Of a stretch of 64,000 bases of DNA, positions 61,210 through 64,000 are shown in pieces; positions within the stretch are counted from its first letter, which is position 1; the number at the start of each line of letters is the position of its first letter. Below the pieces are notes generated by a model. It saw only the letters and a list, made by a program, of their open reading frames with translations, had not been told where the DNA came from and did not search any database. The position numbers and the translations under genes are program-made. This DNA comes from Mycetocola tolaasinivorans (lineage in GTDB: Bacteria > Actinomycetota > Actinomycetes > Actinomycetales > Microbacteriaceae): assembly GCF_003667565.1 (NCBI RefSeq), contig NZ_RCUX01000001.1, positions 248,001-312,000 of the forward strand, in the 5' to 3' direction.

Positions 61210-62142
61210 TCATTTTCCGAACACCCCCTCGTGGGTGAGGAGGGCGTGTTTGATATCGGGGCCGGCGACGTGGCCGCCGAGCGTGCCGTCGGAGAGGATG
61301 ACGCGATGGCAGGCGAGCACGATGGGCAGCGGGTTGCGGGCGCAGGCGGCACCGGCGGCGCGGGCCGCACGCGGCCGGCCTGCCGCCGCGGCGAGCTCGC
61401 TGAAGCTGATCGTGTGGCCGTAGCGAATATGGGAGAGCTTGGCGAGGACGGCACGGTGGTACGCGCCGATGGGGGCAAGATCCAGGGCTAGCTCGAAGCG
61501 CTCTCGAGAGTGCTCGATGTATTCGCGCAGCTGATCGCATGCGGCACGTAGGTGCGCGGAAGACTGCGTCGGTGCACGCTGGAAACCCCGCGTGAGTTCG
61601 TCGAGATCCGGGACGGGGCGCACCGGCGGAGACTCGGGCACGCGGGAGAGGCTGCCGCGAGAGGGATGATCGCCGAATCGGACGCGGAGGAGACCGTCGG
61701 GGGAGGCGAGCAGGATCAGGGGACCCCAGGGGGAGTCCACGGTGGCCTCGTCGAGATCGAGGGCCCGGGGCTCTCCGTCGGCGCTGTCGAAACCACGCTC
61801 TCGAACGCGATGCTCCCGAGACTTCGCTTCCTCGGGGCTCCCGGGGGCCGCGGCGGGTGCCTGCGTGCTCAAAACGCCGGAGGGCTCGTCTAACACCGCC
61901 CTGCCCTCTGGGCCCGCGGCGGCGAGCTGCGAGTGATAGCGGGAGCGGAACCGCTGATCGCGAATGAGCTGATGGAGCAGGAGGGAATCTCGAGAGCGCA
62001 GCCGAGGCTCGCGGGCATCGATACCCGGAGCTGATACCGGACCCGGAACCGGCTGTGAAATCGGAACCAACACGGGTGCCTGCCGGGGTGGGTCGGGTTC
62101 CGCGATGAAGCGCGGGCGGGTTGTGGCCGAGGTTCTGCGCAT
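61210..62142 (-). CDS. ogt: Methylated-DNA--protein-cysteine methyltransferase with long N-terminal extension
   Basis: A 310-residue protein; the AGT/Ogt core occupies about residues 130-310. GHTISFSELAAAAGRPRAAR is the helix-turn-helix, and PLPIVLACHRVILSDGTLGG holds the acceptor Cys (about residue 277) in ACHRV rather than the usual PCHRV. It removes alkyl groups from O6-guanine by suicide transfer to Cys. The first 125 residues are Arg/Pro/Ala-rich with no recognisable domain (not AlkA or Ada zinc); a shorter start is possible but none has a good ribosome-binding site. Confidence 0.85.
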   Translation of the reverse strand: MRRTSATTRPRFIAEPDPPRQAPVLVPISQPVPGPVSAPGIDAREPRLRSRDSLLLHQLIRDQRFRSRYHSQLAAAGPEGRAVLDEPSGVLSTQAPAAAPGSPEEAKSREHRVRERGFDSADGEPRALDLDEATVDSPWGPLILLASPDGLLRVRFGDHPSRGSLSRVPESPPVRPVPDLDELTRGFQRAPTQSSAHLRAACDQLREYIEHSRERFELALDLAPIGAYHRAVLAKLSHIRYGHTISFSELAAAAGRPRAARAAGAACARNPLPIVLACHRVILSDGTLGGHVAGPDIKHALLTHEGVFGK

Positions 62143-62305
62143 GAGTGCCCCCTGTCGTGGAGCTGCGGGGTACCTGCGCCCGGTTCGCTCCGTGATGGTT
62201 GTGAGGGCTTCAGTCCATCAGGGAGTGGGTATGCCTATCGGGTTCGCGGACAATCTGTGGAGAACAACTCTCGCTGTGCCCAGCTGGGGATAAACACCGT
62301 GCCGG

Positions 62306-63799
62306 CTACTCGGCCTCGTTCGCGCGCGTGGCCGCGTGGGCCTCGCCGGCGCGGACGGCCTGGGCGTACTCCTCGGCGCTGAGTCGCCCCACCACGGAGT
62401 GTTTGCGGGAGTATGCGAGGTACCAGACAATACCGATTGCCATCCAGATGACAAAGACGATCCAGGTGCTGGTACCGAGGCTGATCATGAGGCCCACACA
62501 GCACAGGAAACCGAGGATCGGGACCACCGGATAGAGGGGCACCCGGAACGTGCGCGCCTGGGTCGGCCGGGTGCGACGCAGGTAGATCACCGCGAGGTTT
62601 ACCAGGGCGAACGCGAACAGCGTGCCGATGCTGGTGGCGTCGGCGAGCTCGCCCAGCGGGATGAGGGCCGCGGTGATCGCCACGGCGATACCGATGATGA
62701 GGGTGCCGGCAACGGGGGTGTGGCTCTTGGCCGAGATGCGCTGGAAGACCCGGGGAACCATTCCATCGCGGGCCATGCTCATCAGGATCCGGGTTTGCCC
62801 GTACAGCACGGTGAGCACAACGCTAGCAATAGCGATGACGGCACCGATTGCCATGACCAGGGTGATCCACGGCGTTCCGGTGATCTCGTCGAGGATCGCC
62901 GCGAGGGTCGGGCCATTATTCGTGAATTCGGTCCAGGGATGGGCACCGATCGCGGCGAGGGCAACCAGAATGTAGATCACCGTGACGATACCGAGGGAGA
63001 GCAGGATCGCGCGGGGCAGATCGCGCCGTGGGTTGACGGCCTCCTCGCCCGCGGTCGAGGCGGCGTCAAACCCGATGTAGGAGAAGAACAGGCGCGAGGC
63101 GGCGGCCGCAATGCCGGCGGTACCCATCGGGGCGAGCGGTTCGAGGTTTCCCGAGTTGAACGCGGTGAAAGCGATACCGATAAACATCAGCATGGTTGCG
63201 ATCTTCAGCACCACCATGATGGTGTTGACCGTGATCGATTCGCTCGTCCCGCGGGCGAGCAGGAACGTCGCGAGAAGGACGATGGCCGCGGCCGGGAGGT
63301 TGATGATCCCGCCGCCATCGGGCCCCGCGACGAGCGCCTGCGGCAGCGTCCAACCAAACACCCCGAGGGCGTCGTTGACATATTCGCCCGCACCGACCGC
63401 GACGGCGGCCACCGATACCGCGTATTCGAGTACGAGGCACCATCCACACACCCAGGCGAGACCCTCGCCGAGCGTCGCGTACGCGTAGGAGTAGCTGGAG
63501 CCCGACACGGGCACGCTTCCGGCCATTTCGGCGTAGGAGAGCGCAGACAGCATCGCGGTGACTCCGGCGACGATAAACGCGATCCATACCGCGGGCCCCG
63601 CCATGGGGACCGCGGTGCCGAGCACCACAAAAACGCCCGTACCGAGGGTCGCTCCGATGCTGATCATCGTGAGCTGCCAGAGCCCGAGGCTGCGCTTGAG
63701 CCCGGGGGAGTCTCCCGAATCCGCCCCGGGCACATCGATGGGGCGCCGGCGGGCCAGCTGGGTGGCCAGGGCGGTGCGGGGATTCGAGGAGCTGCTCAC
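62306..63799 (-). CDS. APC-family amino-acid permease (CAT-like)
   Basis: A 497-residue, 12-segment permease. GLWQLTMISIGATLGTGVFV is the glycine-rich first segment of APC carriers. RLFFSYIGFDAASTAGEEAV NPRRDLPRA (segment 6 and loop, written in two parts) marks the cationic amino-acid/polyamine CAT subgroup. It takes up an amino acid by proton or sodium coupling; specificity unknown. GTG 63799 with a weak GGA upstream is chosen because the frame beyond crosses the terminator at 63891-63940. Confidence 0.9.
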   Translation of the reverse strand: MSSSSNPRTALATQLARRRPIDVPGADSGDSPGLKRSLGLWQLTMISIGATLGTGVFVVLGTAVPMAGPAVWIAFIVAGVTAMLSALSYAEMAGSVPVSGSSYSYAYATLGEGLAWVCGWCLVLEYAVSVAAVAVGAGEYVNDALGVFGWTLPQALVAGPDGGGIINLPAAAIVLLATFLLARGTSESITVNTIMVVLKIATMLMFIGIAFTAFNSGNLEPLAPMGTAGIAAAASRLFFSYIGFDAASTAGEEAVNPRRDLPRAILLSLGIVTVIYILVALAAIGAHPWTEFTNNGPTLAAILDEITGTPWITLVMAIGAVIAIASVVLTVLYGQTRILMSMARDGMVPRVFQRISAKSHTPVAGTLIIGIAVAITAALIPLGELADATSIGTLFAFALVNLAVIYLRRTRPTQARTFRVPLYPVVPILGFLCCVGLMISLGTSTWIVFVIWMAIGIVWYLAYSRKHSVVGRLSAEEYAQAVRAGEAHAATRANEAE

Positions 63800-63890
63800 A
63801 AAAGTCCAAGTCGTGAAGGAAAACGAAGAAAACTCAGTCTTGCAGGTTTTTCCCCACTCGCCGAAATTCAGTCGGGCATCGCCCGGCCCG

Positions 63891-63940
63891 CAATTAAAAA
63901 CGCCCCGGTGTGCGGCTCCGAAGAACCTCACACCGGGGCG
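63891..63940 (-). terminator. Terminator of the gene entering from the right edge
   Basis: CGCCCCGGTGTG (63901-63912) and CACACCGGGGCG (63929-63940) form a 12-bp stem. Read on the minus strand it is followed by TTTTTAATT. Confidence 0.85.
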
Positions 63941-63954
63941 TAAAGCGCGGGGTG

Positions 63955-64000
63955 TTAGTGCGCCATCGGCGCGGCACCCTCCGGCAGGTCAGCCGGCTTG
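63955..64000 (-). CDS. C-terminal end of an unidentified gene (partial)
   Basis: Minus-strand frame of 14 codons ending KPADLPEGAAPMAH then TAA at 63955-63957, followed by the terminator. Too short to identify. Confidence 0.6.
   Translation of the reverse strand, partial: KPADLPEGAAPMAH

Noticed and set aside
57275-61540. A 1,421-codon open frame antisense to the second ABC exporter pair
   Set aside because: It lies opposite two clear ABC half-transporters. Its composition (His/Arg/Gln-rich) and lack of any family pattern are typical of the antisense frame of GC-biased codons.
62336-63943. A 535-codon open frame antisense to the APC permease
   Set aside because: Mirror of permease codons, Asp/Gly/His/Arg-rich with no recognisable domain or ribosome-binding site.

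Overview
The window is high-GC, densely packed bacterial chromosome with about 60 protein genes. It looks actinobacterial and most like the family Microbacteriaceae. The reasons are the C50-carotenoid gene set next to a MarR regulator, single-domain CGNR, HxlR, SoxR and XRE-cupin regulators, many GTG starts, and many genes whose start codon lies 6-7 bases after a TANNNT -10 box (leaderless transcription). The genus cannot be named from the sequence alone. I see no rRNA, tRNA, CRISPR array, insertion sequence or phage gene; this reads as ordinary chromosome rich in transport, redox and regulatory genes.

Layout. 1-4.3 kb: a truncated OmpR-type response regulator faces a four-gene operon (lipoprotein, periplasmic adaptor, ABC ATPase, FtsX/MacB-like permease). 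4.4-6.9 kb: a UvrA-like ABC ATPase with a terminator in its 5' leader. 7.1-12.4 kb: a YdeI-family protein, an alpha/beta hydrolase, then a CGNR regulator facing a glyoxalase-fold/oxidoreductase operon across three copies of a 19-bp operator. 12.4-16.9 kb: a heterodimeric ABC exporter facing an AraC regulator. 16.9-19.4 kb: SoxR, a drug-type MFS pump and a lipoprotein. 19.4-21.6 kb: a large sigma factor fused to a zinc-binding membrane anchor, a Thr-Pro stalk and an extracytoplasmic domain. 22-31 kb: small redox units, each with its own regulator (thioredoxin-reductase-like/XRE-cupin, alcohol dehydrogenase/LysR/TetR, aldo-keto reductase/TetR, and two SDRs with a SnoaL-like protein).

30.4-35.1 kb: a sugar-acid catabolic operon (mannitol-dehydrogenase family, idonate-type dehydrogenase, MHS transporter) under a GntR/FadR regulator. 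35.3-37.2 kb: a DEAD-box helicase. 37.2-39.2 kb: an ABC-F ATPase with a likely attenuation leader. 39.2-41 kb: a small LuxR protein, an FHA-like protein and a small basic protein, ending in a terminator whose 3' half is repeated three times. 41.1-43 kb: HxlR/SDR pair and a membrane protein. 42.9-49.3 kb: an AraC regulator, a flavin monooxygenase-SDR-aldehyde dehydrogenase operon and an MFS transporter. 49.3-55.7 kb: crtE-crtB-crtI-crtYe-crtYf/Eb facing a MarR regulator (GGPP to phytoene to lycopene to cyclised C50 carotenoid). 55.8-64 kb: an acetyltransferase, a Ppx/GppA phosphatase, a second asymmetric ABC exporter pair, an O6-alkylguanine-DNA alkyltransferase, an APC amino-acid permease and the tail of one further gene.

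The recurring theme is a local regulator facing its target across a short promoter with visible dyad operators. The most unusual single gene is the sigma factor fused to a surface domain (19455-21584). The most testable regulatory structures are the CGNR operators, the GGGGA-N3-TCCCC operators, and the leaders of the ABC-F and UvrA-like genes.
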